A stretch of DNA of 64,000 nt, taken from NCBI GenBank assembly GCA_947455205.1, contig CANGNF010000023.1:1-64000 (forward strand). The letters are read 5' to 3'. This document shows positions 25,650 through 34,083 of this stretch, in pieces. Within the stretch, counting starts at the first letter, position 1, and each line of letters opens with the position of its first letter. The DNA is from Acetobacteraceae bacterium. Lineage in GTDB: Bacteria > Pseudomonadota > Alphaproteobacteria > Acetobacterales > Acetobacteraceae. A program made the translations under genes and the position numbers. Below the pieces are notes generated by a model. That model was not told the origin of the DNA. It searched no databases and worked only from the letters and a program-made list of their open reading frames with translations.

Positions 25650-27227
25650 CTATTCCGCCGCGGCGCGCAGCCGGTCGGGCCGGCCGGCCTGCTCGGCTTC
25701 GGGCGACATGCCGGGGCCGCCCAGGTCGTGGTCCAGCGCATCGGCGGCGATCCAGCCGCTCATCATCACCATGGGCATGCCGGGGCCGGGGTGCGCGGCG
25801 CCGCCGGCCAGGTACAGCCCCTTGACCTGCCGGCTGCGGTTGCCGGGCTTGAAGGCACCGGTCCAGCGGCCGTGGCTGGCCAGGCCATAGATGGCGCCGT
25901 CCAGCACCTTGTAGCGGTCGTGGATGTCCTGCGGCGTCAGGTGGTGCTCGGTGACGATGCGGTCCTCGATATCGGTCAGCCCGGCCGTGCGCTTCAGCTT
26001 GTCCAGGATCACCTGGCGATAGCCCGGCAGCATCGCCTTCCAGTCCTGGCCGGGGCGCAGGTAGGGGGTGTGAACCAGCACGTAGAGCGCCTCGCCCCCC
26101 GGTGGCGCCACGGAGGGGTCGGTGACCGATGGCGCGGCCAGGTAGGCGGTGGGGTCCGGCGCCGGGATGCCCTTGCCGTAGATCGCGTCGAACTCCTCCT
26201 CGGCATCGCGGGAGAAGACGAAGTCGTGGTGCGCCAGGTGGTCGTAGCGGCGATTGAGGCCGAGGTAGAGCACCACGCCGGAGCAGGCCGGCTGGTACTT
26301 GCCGTCGTAGTGCCGGGCGGGCTTGCCGCCGACCAGCTCGGTATAGGTGCGGATCGCATCCATGTTGGAGATCACCGCATCCGCCTGCAGCACCTCCCCG
26401 GTGCCGGTGCGGACGCCACGGATGCGGTCTTCGGCGATGTCGAAGCCGGTGACCTCGACCCCGGTCCGCAGCTCGGCGCCGAGCGAGGCAGCGAGCGCGG
26501 CCAGCCCCTCCGCCACCGCGCGGGTGCCGCCATGCGGGTACCAGATGCCCTCGCTGGCCTGCATGTCGCCGATGCCGCACAGCACCGCCGGCGCCAGATA
26601 GGGGCTGCTGCCGACATACTGGCAGTAGTGGTCCAGCATCTGCGCCAGCCGCGCATCCGGCACATGGCCGCGGATGACCTTGGCCACCGTCTGCCCCATG
26701 CGCAGCGCCAGCACGTCCTTCATGGTGCCGGGCTGCATCTGGCTGCGCCAGTCGATGGTGTCGCCGATGCCCTCCACCGACTTCCAGAAGAAGAACTTCT
26801 CGCTGACCTCATGCAGGTGCGTGGCGATGCCCTGGAAGCGCTGGTAGCCGGCGCCGTTGCCGGGGGCGAAGCGGTCCATCTCGGCGGCCATGGCGCCGAC
26901 GTTCTCCATCAGGTCGATCTGCGTGCCGCCCTCGAAGAAGCAGCGCCATTGCGGGTCCAGCCGGATCAGCGGCAGGTCCTGCGCCTGGTCGCGGCGGGCT
27001 TCCGCATAGATCCGGCGCAGCACGCGCGGCACGGTCAGGATGGTCGGGCCCATGTCGAAGCGGAAGCGGCCGCTGCCGTCGGGGGCGTTGAGGAAGAGTT
27101 CCGCCGCCTTGCCGCCCAGCCAGGGGTTGCGCTCCAGCAGCGTCACCTGGTGGCCGCGCGCGGCGGCAACGCAGGCCGCCGCCAGCCCGCCCAGGCCGCC
27201 GCCGACGATGATGACCTTGGCGCTCAT
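25650..27227 (-). CDS. CrtN/CrtP-type carotenoid desaturase or oxygenase (second copy)
   Basis: A 525-residue FAD enzyme of the phytoene-desaturase family. The N-terminal dinucleotide site is VIIVGGGLGGLAAACVAAA, followed by LERNPWLGGKAAEL. The C-terminal block YLAGGAAHPGPGMPMVMMSG is the conserved flavin-contact end of CrtI/CrtN enzymes. It may be a diapophytoene/squalene desaturase (CrtN) or the related terminal methyl oxygenase (CrtP/CrtNb); I cannot decide from sequence alone. The ATG overlaps the stop of the first copy. Together the two copies fit one desaturase plus one oxygenase. Confidence 0.9.
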   Translation of the reverse strand: MSAKVIIVGGGLGGLAAACVAAARGHQVTLLERNPWLGGKAAELFLNAPDGSGRFRFDMGPTILTVPRVLRRIYAEARRDQAQDLPLIRLDPQWRCFFEGGTQIDLMENVGAMAAEMDRFAPGNGAGYQRFQGIATHLHEVSEKFFFWKSVEGIGDTIDWRSQMQPGTMKDVLALRMGQTVAKVIRGHVPDARLAQMLDHYCQYVGSSPYLAPAVLCGIGDMQASEGIWYPHGGTRAVAEGLAALAASLGAELRTGVEVTGFDIAEDRIRGVRTGTGEVLQADAVISNMDAIRTYTELVGGKPARHYDGKYQPACSGVVLYLGLNRRYDHLAHHDFVFSRDAEEEFDAIYGKGIPAPDPTAYLAAPSVTDPSVAPPGGEALYVLVHTPYLRPGQDWKAMLPGYRQVILDKLKRTAGLTDIEDRIVTEHHLTPQDIHDRYKVLDGAIYGLASHGRWTGAFKPGNRSRQVKGLYLAGGAAHPGPGMPMVMMSGWIAADALDHDLGGPGMSPEAEQAGRPDRLRAAAE

Positions 27228-28798
27228 GCCGGTATCTCCATCCGCAGGTCCTGCCGGACCAGGCCCGCGGTGATGCGGGCGCCCTCGTAGATCACCGGCA
27301 GGCCGCTGCCGGGGTGGGTGCCGCCGCCGACCAGGTAGACGCCGGGCACATCCGTGAAGCGGTTGCCGGGGCGGAACACCAGCATCTGCTTCAGGTCGTG
27401 CGCCAGGTTGAAGGTGGCGCCATGGCCGACGGCGAAGTCATCCTGCCAGCCCTGCGGCGTGACCATGCGTTCGTAGCGGATGCGCGCCTCGATATCCGGG
27501 ATGCCCAGCGCGGCCAGCCGGTCCAGCGCCAGGCGGCGGTAGCGCGGCGCCTCGGCGGCCCAGTCGGCGCCATGGGTCAGGTTGGGCACCGGCACCAGCA
27601 CGTACAGCGCGGTGTGGCCCGGCGGCGCCATGGTGGCATCGGTGACGCCGGCGTGCTGGACATACAGGCTGGGCACGTCCGGCAACTCGCCGGTTTCGAT
27701 CTGGCGAATGTTGCGGCGGTAGTCCTCGGCCAGCAGCACGTTGTGGTGGGCCAGGCCGGGCAGTTCGCCCTCGATGCCCAGGTACAGCATGAAGGTGGAG
27801 CAGGAGTAGCGCGCGGCGGCGATCTTGCGGTCCGGCCATCGCTTGCGCATGGCGTCCGGCAGCAGGCGCGGCAGGGCATGGGCGAAGTCGGCGTTGACCA
27901 CCACCGCGTCGGCGGCGTGGCGCCGGCCGCCGGCCTCCACCCCCACGGCGCGGCCGGCCTCGCAGGCAATGCGGTCCACCGGGGTGTTCAGGCGGATCTC
28001 CACGCCCAGCCGCTCCGCCACCCGGGCCATGGCGTTGGCCACGGCGCCGCAGCCGCCGATGGGGTGGAACACGCCGTGCTCGTATTCCAGGTAGCTGAGG
28101 ATGGTGAACAGGCTGGGGCAGCGGAACGGGCTCATGCCCAGGTACTTGGCCTGGAAGCCGAAGGCCAGGCGGGTGCGCTCGTCCTTGAAGTGGCGCTTCA
28201 GGTCGTCGTCCAGGCTGCGATGCGGCCGCAGCAGCGGCAGGGCGCGCAGCATGTCCGGCGCCATCATGTCCCCGGCGCGGCCGAAGGCGCGTTCCAGCAC
28301 CGGCTTGAAGGCGGTCAGCTTGCGGCGGTTCTCGGCCAGCCAGGGGCGCAGGCCGCGGGCATCGGCCGGGCTGATGCGGGCGATCTCGGCTTCCATGCGC
28401 GCCACGTCGCTGGTCGCCTCGATGGTCGGGCCGCCCTCGAACACCAGGCGGTAATGCGGGTCCAGTTTTACCAGCTCGACCTCATCCTCCAGCACCGCGC
28501 CGCAACTGGCGAAGATTTCGGCGAGGATGCGGGGGTACAGGAAGAAGGTCGGGCCCAGGTCGAAGCGGAAGCCCTGCGGCGTGTCCAGCGTGCGGCTGCG
28601 GCCACCGACCACGCCGTCCTTCTCGAACAGCGTCACCTCGGCGCCGCTGGAGGCCAGCTGCATTGCCGCGGCCAAGCCGCCCGGCCCGGCGCCGACCACG
28701 GCAATGCGCCGGCGGTCGCGGCGCAGGGCGGGGGCGGCTGGCAAGGCACGGGGCGGCGAGGCTGGGGGCGGCAAGGCTGGGGGCGGCAGGGCATCCAT
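27224..28798 (-). CDS. CrtN/CrtP-type carotenoid desaturase or oxygenase (first copy)
   Basis: A 524-residue FAD enzyme, the first gene of the carotenoid operon. After a 30-residue Pro/Ala-rich extension come IAVVGAGPGGLAAAMQLA and FEKDGVVGGRSRTL, then FRFDLGPTFFLYPRIL; the C-terminal block is VYLVGGGTHPGSGLPVIYEG. ATG 28798 has a GAGGTG ribosome-binding site nine bases upstream. This copy and the second diverge strongly outside the FAD motifs, as CrtN and CrtP do. The Pro/Ala extension is encoded by a 15-bp tandem repeat. Confidence 0.9.
   Translation of the reverse strand: MDALPPPALPPPASPPRALPAAPALRRDRRRIAVVGAGPGGLAAAMQLASSGAEVTLFEKDGVVGGRSRTLDTPQGFRFDLGPTFFLYPRILAEIFASCGAVLEDEVELVKLDPHYRLVFEGGPTIEATSDVARMEAEIARISPADARGLRPWLAENRRKLTAFKPVLERAFGRAGDMMAPDMLRALPLLRPHRSLDDDLKRHFKDERTRLAFGFQAKYLGMSPFRCPSLFTILSYLEYEHGVFHPIGGCGAVANAMARVAERLGVEIRLNTPVDRIACEAGRAVGVEAGGRRHAADAVVVNADFAHALPRLLPDAMRKRWPDRKIAAARYSCSTFMLYLGIEGELPGLAHHNVLLAEDYRRNIRQIETGELPDVPSLYVQHAGVTDATMAPPGHTALYVLVPVPNLTHGADWAAEAPRYRRLALDRLAALGIPDIEARIRYERMVTPQGWQDDFAVGHGATFNLAHDLKQMLVFRPGNRFTDVPGVYLVGGGTHPGSGLPVIYEGARITAGLVRQDLRMEIPA
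28741..28785 (-). repeat. Three 15-bp tandem repeats coding a Pro/Ala-rich leader
   Basis: On the plus strand the units are gcaaggcacggggcg, gcgaggctgggggcg and gcaaggctgggggcg, followed by a partial fourth unit. They encode repeats of LPPPA-type residues at the N-terminus of the first CrtN-like enzyme. The unit length is a multiple of three, so slippage would lengthen or shorten the leader without breaking the frame. Confidence 0.85.
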
Positions 28799-28822
28799 GC
28801 GGTCGGTCACCTCGGTCTCGTC

Positions 28823-28863
28823 GGGGGCACATGCCCCCAACCCCCGGCAGCGCAAGGGTTGGG
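28823..28863 (-). terminator. Two adjacent hairpins between acyl-CoA dehydrogenase and the carotenoid operon
   Basis: GGGGGC (28823-28828) pairs with GCCCCC (28833-28838) around a 4-base loop. CCCAACCC (28836-28843) pairs with GGGTTGGG (28856-28863) around a 12-base loop. The two share three bases, so they are mutually exclusive. They lie in the 90-bp gap after the acyl-CoA dehydrogenase stop and before the first crt gene on the same strand. A terminator or attenuator is the likely role. There is no long T-tract. Confidence 0.5.
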
Positions 28864-28888
28864 CCGTGATGACATCCGCGTTTGCGGC

Positions 28889-30514
28889 TCAGGCCACGCC
28901 AAGCAGGTCCAGCACCGCATCGGCGGCTTCGATCTCGGCCAGGCGGGCGGCGGCGCGGGGCAGCAGCCGGCGCAGGTAGAAGCTGGCCAAGGGGGCATAG
29001 CGGTCATCAAGCTTCGCGGCGCGGGCGAGTTCCCACCCACCGAGCAACCAACCCGCCGCATCCAGGTAGGCCACGGCCGAGGCCTGGGCCGCATCCGGCC
29101 GGGCGGCGTTCGCCAGCATCCAGTCGGTGGCGGCGGCAACCGAATCGGTGGCGGCGTGCAGCGCCGGGTCGGTGGCGCGGATTTCCGCCAGCAAGGCGCG
29201 CATCTCGGTGCCGTTGTCGCGGAACAGCTTGCGCTGCACCAGGTCGATGGCCTGGATGCCGTTGGTGCCCTCGTAGATCGGCGCGATCCGGGCGTCGCGC
29301 ATGATCTGCGCCGCGCCAGTATCCTCCACGAAGCCCATGCCGCCATGCACCTGCACGCCGAGCGAGGCGACCTCCACCCCACGGTCGGTGCACCAGGCCT
29401 TGACGATGGGGATCAGCAGGGCGAGCCGGCTCTCGGCCTTGTTGTCGTGGTTGATCCGGCCCTGGTCGATGCAGTGCGCGGCTTCCAGCACCATCAGCCG
29501 GCCGGCCAGGGTGATGGCGCGCATCTCCGCCAGCATGCGGGCCACGTCGGGGTGGCGGGAGATTGGCTGGCCGCCCTGCATGCGCTGCGCCGCATAGGCT
29601 TCCGCCAGTTCCACCGCGCGGGCGCCCTGGGCCACGCCCTGCAGGCCCACGTTCAGCCGGGCGTCGTTCATCATGGCGAACATGGCGTTGAGGCCCTTGT
29701 TCGGCTCGCCAATCATCTCCGCCTCTGCCCCCTCGAACAGCATGACGCAGGTGGGGGAGGCGTGGATGCCCAGCTTGTGCTCGATGCCGCCGCAGCGGAC
29801 TGCGTTGCGCTGGCCGTTCTCCAGCACCTTGGGCGCGGCGAACAGGCTGATGCCGCGGGTGCCGGGCGGGGCGTCGGGCAGGCGGGCCAGCACCAGGTGG
29901 ATGGTGTTCGGCGTCAGGTCGTGCTCGCCGAAGGTGATGAAGATCTTCTGGCCGTGCAGGGCGTACTTGCCGTCACCCAGCGGTTCCGCCCGGCTGCGGA
30001 CCAGGGAGAGGTCGGAGCCGGCCTGCGGCTCGGTCAGGTTCATGCTGCCGGTCCATTCGCCGGTGACCATCTTCGGTAGCCAGCGCTGCTTCTGGTCCTC
30101 GGTGCCGAAGCGGGTCAGCGCCTCGATGGCGCCGCCGGTCAGCAGCGGGCAGAGCATGAAGGCCATGTCGGCGGCGCCGGCCAGTTCCTGCACCGCCACC
30201 CACATGCTGGGCGGCAGGCCCTGGCCGCCATATTCCTCGGGGCCGGAAATGCCCTGCCATCCCGCCTCGACCCAGCCCTTGTAGGCGGCCTGGTAGCCGG
30301 GCGGCAGGCGGACCACGCCGTTCTCGTACTTCGCGCCGTGCTTGTCGGCCTCGCGGCTGCCGGCGAACAGCACTTCGCGGCTGAACTTCTCGGCCTCGCC
30401 CAATATCGCGGCGATGTCGTCGGTGCCGAGGCTGCCGCCGGTCAGGCCGGGCAGGTCGAACAGGCGGGTCAGGCCGAAGACCAGGTCCTCGGTGGGGGTC
30501 GTATGCTGGGTCAT
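28889..30514 (-). CDS. Acyl-CoA dehydrogenase (long C-terminal-domain type)
   Basis: A 541-residue FAD-dependent acyl-CoA dehydrogenase. The flavin-binding block GEWTGSMNLTEPQAGSDLS, the FITFGEHDLTPNTIHLVLAR strand typical of the long subfamily, and the catalytic-glutamate block PIYEGTNGIQAIDLVQRK are present, with an extra C-terminal helical domain. The subfamily includes DmdC-like and AidB-like enzymes acting on medium or long acyl-CoA thioesters; the actual substrate is unknown. The ATG overlaps the stop of the upstream DAO-family oxidase by four bases. Confidence 0.9.
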   Translation of the reverse strand: MTQHTTPTEDLVFGLTRLFDLPGLTGGSLGTDDIAAILGEAEKFSREVLFAGSREADKHGAKYENGVVRLPPGYQAAYKGWVEAGWQGISGPEEYGGQGLPPSMWVAVQELAGAADMAFMLCPLLTGGAIEALTRFGTEDQKQRWLPKMVTGEWTGSMNLTEPQAGSDLSLVRSRAEPLGDGKYALHGQKIFITFGEHDLTPNTIHLVLARLPDAPPGTRGISLFAAPKVLENGQRNAVRCGGIEHKLGIHASPTCVMLFEGAEAEMIGEPNKGLNAMFAMMNDARLNVGLQGVAQGARAVELAEAYAAQRMQGGQPISRHPDVARMLAEMRAITLAGRLMVLEAAHCIDQGRINHDNKAESRLALLIPIVKAWCTDRGVEVASLGVQVHGGMGFVEDTGAAQIMRDARIAPIYEGTNGIQAIDLVQRKLFRDNGTEMRALLAEIRATDPALHAATDSVAAATDWMLANAARPDAAQASAVAYLDAAGWLLGGWELARAAKLDDRYAPLASFYLRRLLPRAAARLAEIEAADAVLDLLGVA

Positions 30515-31647
30515 GCCCCCGATGGTAGCAAACCCGGCGGGGGTGGCGCGAGGCCTGCCGCCCATTCGGGCAACAACCTTCCGAGGTGGGGGTCGGCCAC
30601 GGCGGCGGCCAGGGCCTCCCCCAGCAGCGGGCCGAACTTGAAGCCATGGCCGGAGAAGCCGCCCATCACCCAGCCACGGGCGCCGAGCGGGGCCAGCAGG
30701 AAGCGCTCGTACGGCGAAACATCGTAGTGGCAGGCGCGGGCTTCCAGCAGGCGGTACCGGTCCAGCCCGGGCAGGCGGCGGCGGGCCAGGGCCAGGATTT
30801 CCTCGGCCTCCGCCGGGGTGGCGTCGCGCGGTTCCTCGGCGTCGCCGCCGGAGGCGAAGCGATGGTCGCCGAGCTTCAGCGTGGTGCCGGCCACCGGCGG
30901 CACGGCGTAGAAGCCGCCATCCCCGGCCAGGTCCAGCATCATCGGCGCGGCTGCCCAGGCGGGGCGCAGCGCGGCGGGCGGCTCCAGCATGACGATGACC
31001 TGGCGGCTGGCGCGCACCGGCTGGGCCGGCAGCAGGCGCGGCAGCCAGGGGCCGGCGGCCACCACCAGCAAGTCGGCGGCCAGCGTGGTGCCATCGGCCA
31101 GGGTGGCGCGGGCGTATTCGGGCTCCACCGCGGTGGCGCGGCCCTGGCGGAACTGCACACCCCCGGCGGTGCAGAGCCGCAGCAGCCCGGCCAGGATGCG
31201 GTCAGCCAGCAGCACGCCGCCGGGGACGGTCAGGAAGGCATCGGTCAGCCCGGTGGCGGCCAGCATCGGCAGGCGGGCGGGCAGCGCTTCCGGCGCCAAA
31301 TCCTGCACCGCGTGCCCGGCGCCCCGCAGCGCGGCCCGGCTGGCGCCCAGCCAGCCCCCGGGCGATTCGGCCATGGCCAGCACGCCGGTCGGCACGTAGT
31401 GGCGGGCGCCAAGGTCCGCCCAGAGCCGGTCCCAGGCGGCGAAGGCGTGGTCCACCATGGCCATGTAGCCCAGCTCCGCCCCATAGGCGTGGCGGATCAG
31501 CCGGTGCTGGTCGTGGCTGCTGCCGCGCCGGTTGGGCAGCGTGTCCTGGTCCAGCAGCGTCACCTGCCAGCCCTGCGCCGCCAGGGCGCGGGCGGCGGAC
31601 AGCCCCATGATGCCGCCGCCGAGGACGAGGGCGGAGCGCCGGGTCAC
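30511..31647 (-). CDS. FAD-dependent amine/sarcosine oxidase-like (DAO family)
   Basis: A 378-residue oxidoreductase. It has an N-terminal dinucleotide fold (ALVLGGGIMGLSAARALA, then LLDQDTLPN). The C-terminal signature EARACHYDVSP supplies the cysteine that in monomeric sarcosine oxidase carries covalent FAD, and GGFSGHGFKFGP is the conserved end. It is probably an N-methyl amino acid or sarcosine-type oxidase. It starts at GTG 31647, one base after the upstream stop. Confidence 0.85.
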   Translation of the reverse strand: MTRRSALVLGGGIMGLSAARALAAQGWQVTLLDQDTLPNRRGSSHDQHRLIRHAYGAELGYMAMVDHAFAAWDRLWADLGARHYVPTGVLAMAESPGGWLGASRAALRGAGHAVQDLAPEALPARLPMLAATGLTDAFLTVPGGVLLADRILAGLLRLCTAGGVQFRQGRATAVEPEYARATLADGTTLAADLLVVAAGPWLPRLLPAQPVRASRQVIVMLEPPAALRPAWAAAPMMLDLAGDGGFYAVPPVAGTTLKLGDHRFASGGDAEEPRDATPAEAEEILALARRRLPGLDRYRLLEARACHYDVSPYERFLLAPLGARGWVMGGFSGHGFKFGPLLGEALAAAVADPHLGRLLPEWAAGLAPPPPGLLPSGA

Positions 31648-31648
31648 C

Positions 31649-32497
31649 TCAGACCGGGACGAGGCGGGTGATGCGGCTGGGGTTCATCTCCGCCAGGTAG
31701 ATCACGCCATCCGCGCCCAGCCACATGCCGTGCGCGCCGTTCAGCACAGGGCGGCAGCGGCCGACCAGCCGGCCCTCGGCGTTGTAGCGGGACAGGCGCG
31801 GCACCTGGTCGGTCACGTAGAAGCCGCCATCGGCGCTGCCATGCACCGCCATCGGCTTGTGCAGGTCCGAGATGTCCTGGCGATGCTCGCCCTGGGCGGT
31901 GAAGACCTGCACGCGGTTGTTCTCGCGGTCGGCCACCAGCACGCGGCCATCGGCCAGCACCCAGATGCCGTGCGGGGTGGAGAACTCCGCGGCGCGGCGC
32001 CCCGGGGCGCCCCAGCTGGCCATCAGCGTGCCATCGGCCGAGAAGCGATGGATCTGCGAATTGCCGTAGCCGTCGGCGACATAGATGCTGCCATCGGGCG
32101 CGAAGGCGACGTCGCTGGGCGCGTTGAACGGCGCGCCCGGCTGGCCGCGCCGGCCCAGGCCGCCGACGCGCTGGCCGGCGGCGTTGAAGATGATGATCTC
32201 ATGCGCGTCGCGGTCCACCACGAAGACGCGGCCATCCGGATGCGGCGTGAACATGTGGCCGTCGGCGACCTCGGCATGGCCCCATTCGGCCAGGCGCGTC
32301 CCATCCGGCGCCAGCGCCACGATGCCGGGGCCTTCCGGGTCCGCCAACGGGTCGCTGCGCAGCTGCACCAGCACCGTGCCATCCGCCGCGCAGGCCACGT
32401 CGGTCACCCGGCCGGGGCCCTGTGGCAGGTCGCCGAAGGGGCGCTCCACGCGGTAGCGGCTGGCGCCGAGGGTAACGAAGAGTTCGTGTCGGGGCAT
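31649..32497 (-). CDS. NHL-repeat beta-propeller protein
   Basis: A 282-residue protein made of NHL repeats, for example PFNAPSDVAFAPDGSIYVAD, FSTPHGIWVLADGRVLVADR and GAHGMWLGADGVIYLAEM, forming a six-blade propeller. It resembles the propeller of peptidyl-alpha-hydroxyglycine lyase/SMP-30-like proteins, but the catalytic assignment is uncertain. There is no signal peptide, so it is probably cytoplasmic. It is the first gene of a three-gene operon with the DAO oxidase and acyl-CoA dehydrogenase. Confidence 0.8.
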   Translation of the reverse strand: MPRHELFVTLGASRYRVERPFGDLPQGPGRVTDVACAADGTVLVQLRSDPLADPEGPGIVALAPDGTRLAEWGHAEVADGHMFTPHPDGRVFVVDRDAHEIIIFNAAGQRVGGLGRRGQPGAPFNAPSDVAFAPDGSIYVADGYGNSQIHRFSADGTLMASWGAPGRRAAEFSTPHGIWVLADGRVLVADRENNRVQVFTAQGEHRQDISDLHKPMAVHGSADGGFYVTDQVPRLSRYNAEGRLVGRCRPVLNGAHGMWLGADGVIYLAEMNPSRITRLVPV

Positions 32498-32659
32498 GTC
32501 CGGCCTGTCGGTGACGTGGGGCGGCGCGGCACCAAGGAAGCGCCGCGGGCCCGCGTGCGGCAAAAGGTGCGGCAGCCGGCCGCCTGGCGCAAGCGCGCCG
32601 CGCGTGCACCCGCTTCGCGCCATGGTGGCAGCGCGCGGGCCATGCCATACGCGGGGGCG

Positions 32660-33496
32660 ATGCCACCGACCAAGCCCACCGCCCATCAGCGCGCCAATGG
32701 CGCCGCCCGCCTGGAATTCGCGGCTGGCCCGCGCGGCACCACGCTGGCCCGGCTGTACCAGCAATCCCCCCTGCGCGTGCTGTTCCCCACGCCGGAACCC
32801 GGCGAGCCGCCGACCGGCGCGCTGGTGAACTGCGCCGGCGGACTGGCCGGTGGCGACGCGCTGGCGACCGAGGCGCTGCTGGGCCCCGGCAGCACGGCCA
32901 CGCTGAGCACGCCGGCGGCCGAGAAGGTGTACCGCAGCCTGGGGCCGGAGACGCGGGTGACGACGCTGCTGCGGCTGGAAGCCGGCGCCACGCTGGAATG
33001 GCTGCCGCAGGAGACCATCCTGTTCGACCAGGCGCGGCTGCGGCGGCGGATGGACGCGCATCTGGGCGAAGGCGCCCGGCTGCTGGCGGCGGAGATGCTG
33101 GTCTTCGGCCGCAGCGCCCGTGGTGAGACGATGCAGGGGGGCCTGGTGCGCGACGCCTGGCGGCTGCACGGCCCGGCCGGGCTGCTATGGGCCGATGGCC
33201 TGGCGCTGGGCGACGACATTGAGGCGCGGCTGCTGGCGCCGCTCGGCTTCGGCGGCGCGGAGGCGGCGGCGACGCTGCTGCTGGCCGCGCCGGGCGCGGA
33301 GGCGCATCTGCCGGCGTTGCGGGCGGCGCTGGAGGGACACCCGGCGGCCGCGACGGTCCCCCGCCCCGGGTTGCTGCTTGCCCGCTTCCTGGGCGATGCG
33401 CTGGCGGTGCGCGATGCAATTGCCGCGGGGATCATCATGCTGCGCCATGCCGCGCTAGGCCAGCCGGCGGTGCTGCCGCGGCTGTGGACGACGTAA
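32660..33496 (+). CDS. ureD: Urease accessory protein UreD
   Basis: A 278-residue protein that binds the apo-urease and, with UreF and UreG, delivers nickel. It shows [20 protein letters not shown], the PLRVLFP block, [22 protein letters not shown] and [12 protein letters not shown], all typical of UreD. I chose ATG 32660, which has a GGGGGC element upstream; an in-frame ATG at 32642 is possible. It is the first gene of the urease operon. The 162-bp divergent gap before it should hold the operon promoter, but I see no convincing -35/-10 or sigma-54 site. Confidence 0.93.
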   Translation: MPPTKPTAHQRANGAARLEFAAGPRGTTLARLYQQSPLRVLFPTPEPGEPPTGALVNCAGGLAGGDALATEALLGPGSTATLSTPAAEKVYRSLGPETRVTTLLRLEAGATLEWLPQETILFDQARLRRRMDAHLGEGARLLAAEMLVFGRSARGETMQGGLVRDAWRLHGPAGLLWADGLALGDDIEARLLAPLGFGGAEAAATLLLAAPGAEAHLPALRAALEGHPAAATVPRPGLLLARFLGDALAVRDAIAAGIIMLRHAALGQPAVLPRLWTT

Positions 33497-33540
33497 CGGC
33501 CTCGGGCCATGATCACGCTAGTTCTGGGACGAAGCATCGC

Positions 33541-34083
33541 ATGCACCTGACCCCGCGAGAGAAGGACAAGCTGCTGATCGCCATGGCGGCGGTGGTGGCG
33601 CGCCGGCGCCTGGAGCGCGGCGTATTGCTGAACTACCCCGAGGCGATCGCGCTGATCACCGACTTCGTGGTGGAAGGCGCGCGCGACGGCCGCAGCGTGG
33701 CCAGCCTGATGCAGGACGGCGCGCATGTGCTGACCCGGGCGCAGGTGATGGACGGCATCGCCGAGATGATCCACGAGATCCAGGTGGAAGCGACCTTCCC
33801 GGACGGCACCAAGCTGGTGACGGTGCACGAGCCGATCCGCGACGCGGTGGCGGCGGTGAAGCCGGCGCGGAAGGTGGCAGCGAAGAAGCCGGTGGCGAAG
33901 GCTGCGGCCAAGCGCGCCACCGCGAAGGCTCCGGCGAAGAAGGCTGCCGTGAAGAAGCCGGCGAAGCGGGCTGCGGCGAAGGCCGCGCCTGCCCGTAAGC
34001 CGACCGCGAAGCCCCCGGCAAAGGCGCCTGCGAAAAAGCCCGCGCCGAAGAAGCCCACCGCGAAGAAGGCGACCCGCCGATGA
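33541..34083 (+). CDS. ureA: Urease gamma subunit UreA with histone-H1-like C-terminal tail
   Basis: A 180-residue protein. Residues 1-100 are a complete, highly conserved urease gamma subunit ([32 protein letters not shown], then [15 protein letters not shown], the normal C-terminus). Residues 101-180 are an extra tail of Lys/Ala/Pro repeats ([26 protein letters not shown]) with 22 Lys and 6 Arg in 80 residues and no acidic residue after D101. Family members normally stop at about 100 residues. The stop overlaps the ureB ATG (ATGA), so the tail is not an artefact of a lost stop between separate genes. The core function is one of three structural subunits of urease. Confidence 0.95.
   Translation: MHLTPREKDKLLIAMAAVVARRRLERGVLLNYPEAIALITDFVVEGARDGRSVASLMQDGAHVLTRAQVMDGIAEMIHEIQVEATFPDGTKLVTVHEPIRDAVAAVKPARKVAAKKPVAKAAAKRATAKAPAKKAAVKKPAKRAAAKAAPARKPTAKPPAKAPAKKPAPKKPTAKKATRR
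33841..34080 (+). other. H1-like Lys/Ala/Pro repeat tail of UreA
   Basis: This stretch codes residues 101-180. Codon use (gcgaagaagcc-type runs) and composition resemble bacterial histone-H1-like modules such as those of AlgP/PhaF-type proteins, known to bind polyanions. No pairing with another reading frame explains it. It is predicted to be disordered and strongly basic. Confidence 0.85.

Noticed and set aside
32498..32659. Sigma-54 promoter before urease
   Set aside because: No TGGC-N8-TGC pair with correct spacing found in the divergent gap.
31649..33169. Longer 506-codon version of the NHL protein
   Set aside because: The extra N-terminal part is antisense to ureD and lacks NHL features; ATG 32497 fits the family start.
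33541..34083. UreA tail as frameshift read-through
   Set aside because: The tail is regular Lys/Ala/Pro repeats ending in an ATGA overlap with ureB, not the random Arg/Gly/Ala mix that shifted frames of this genome give.
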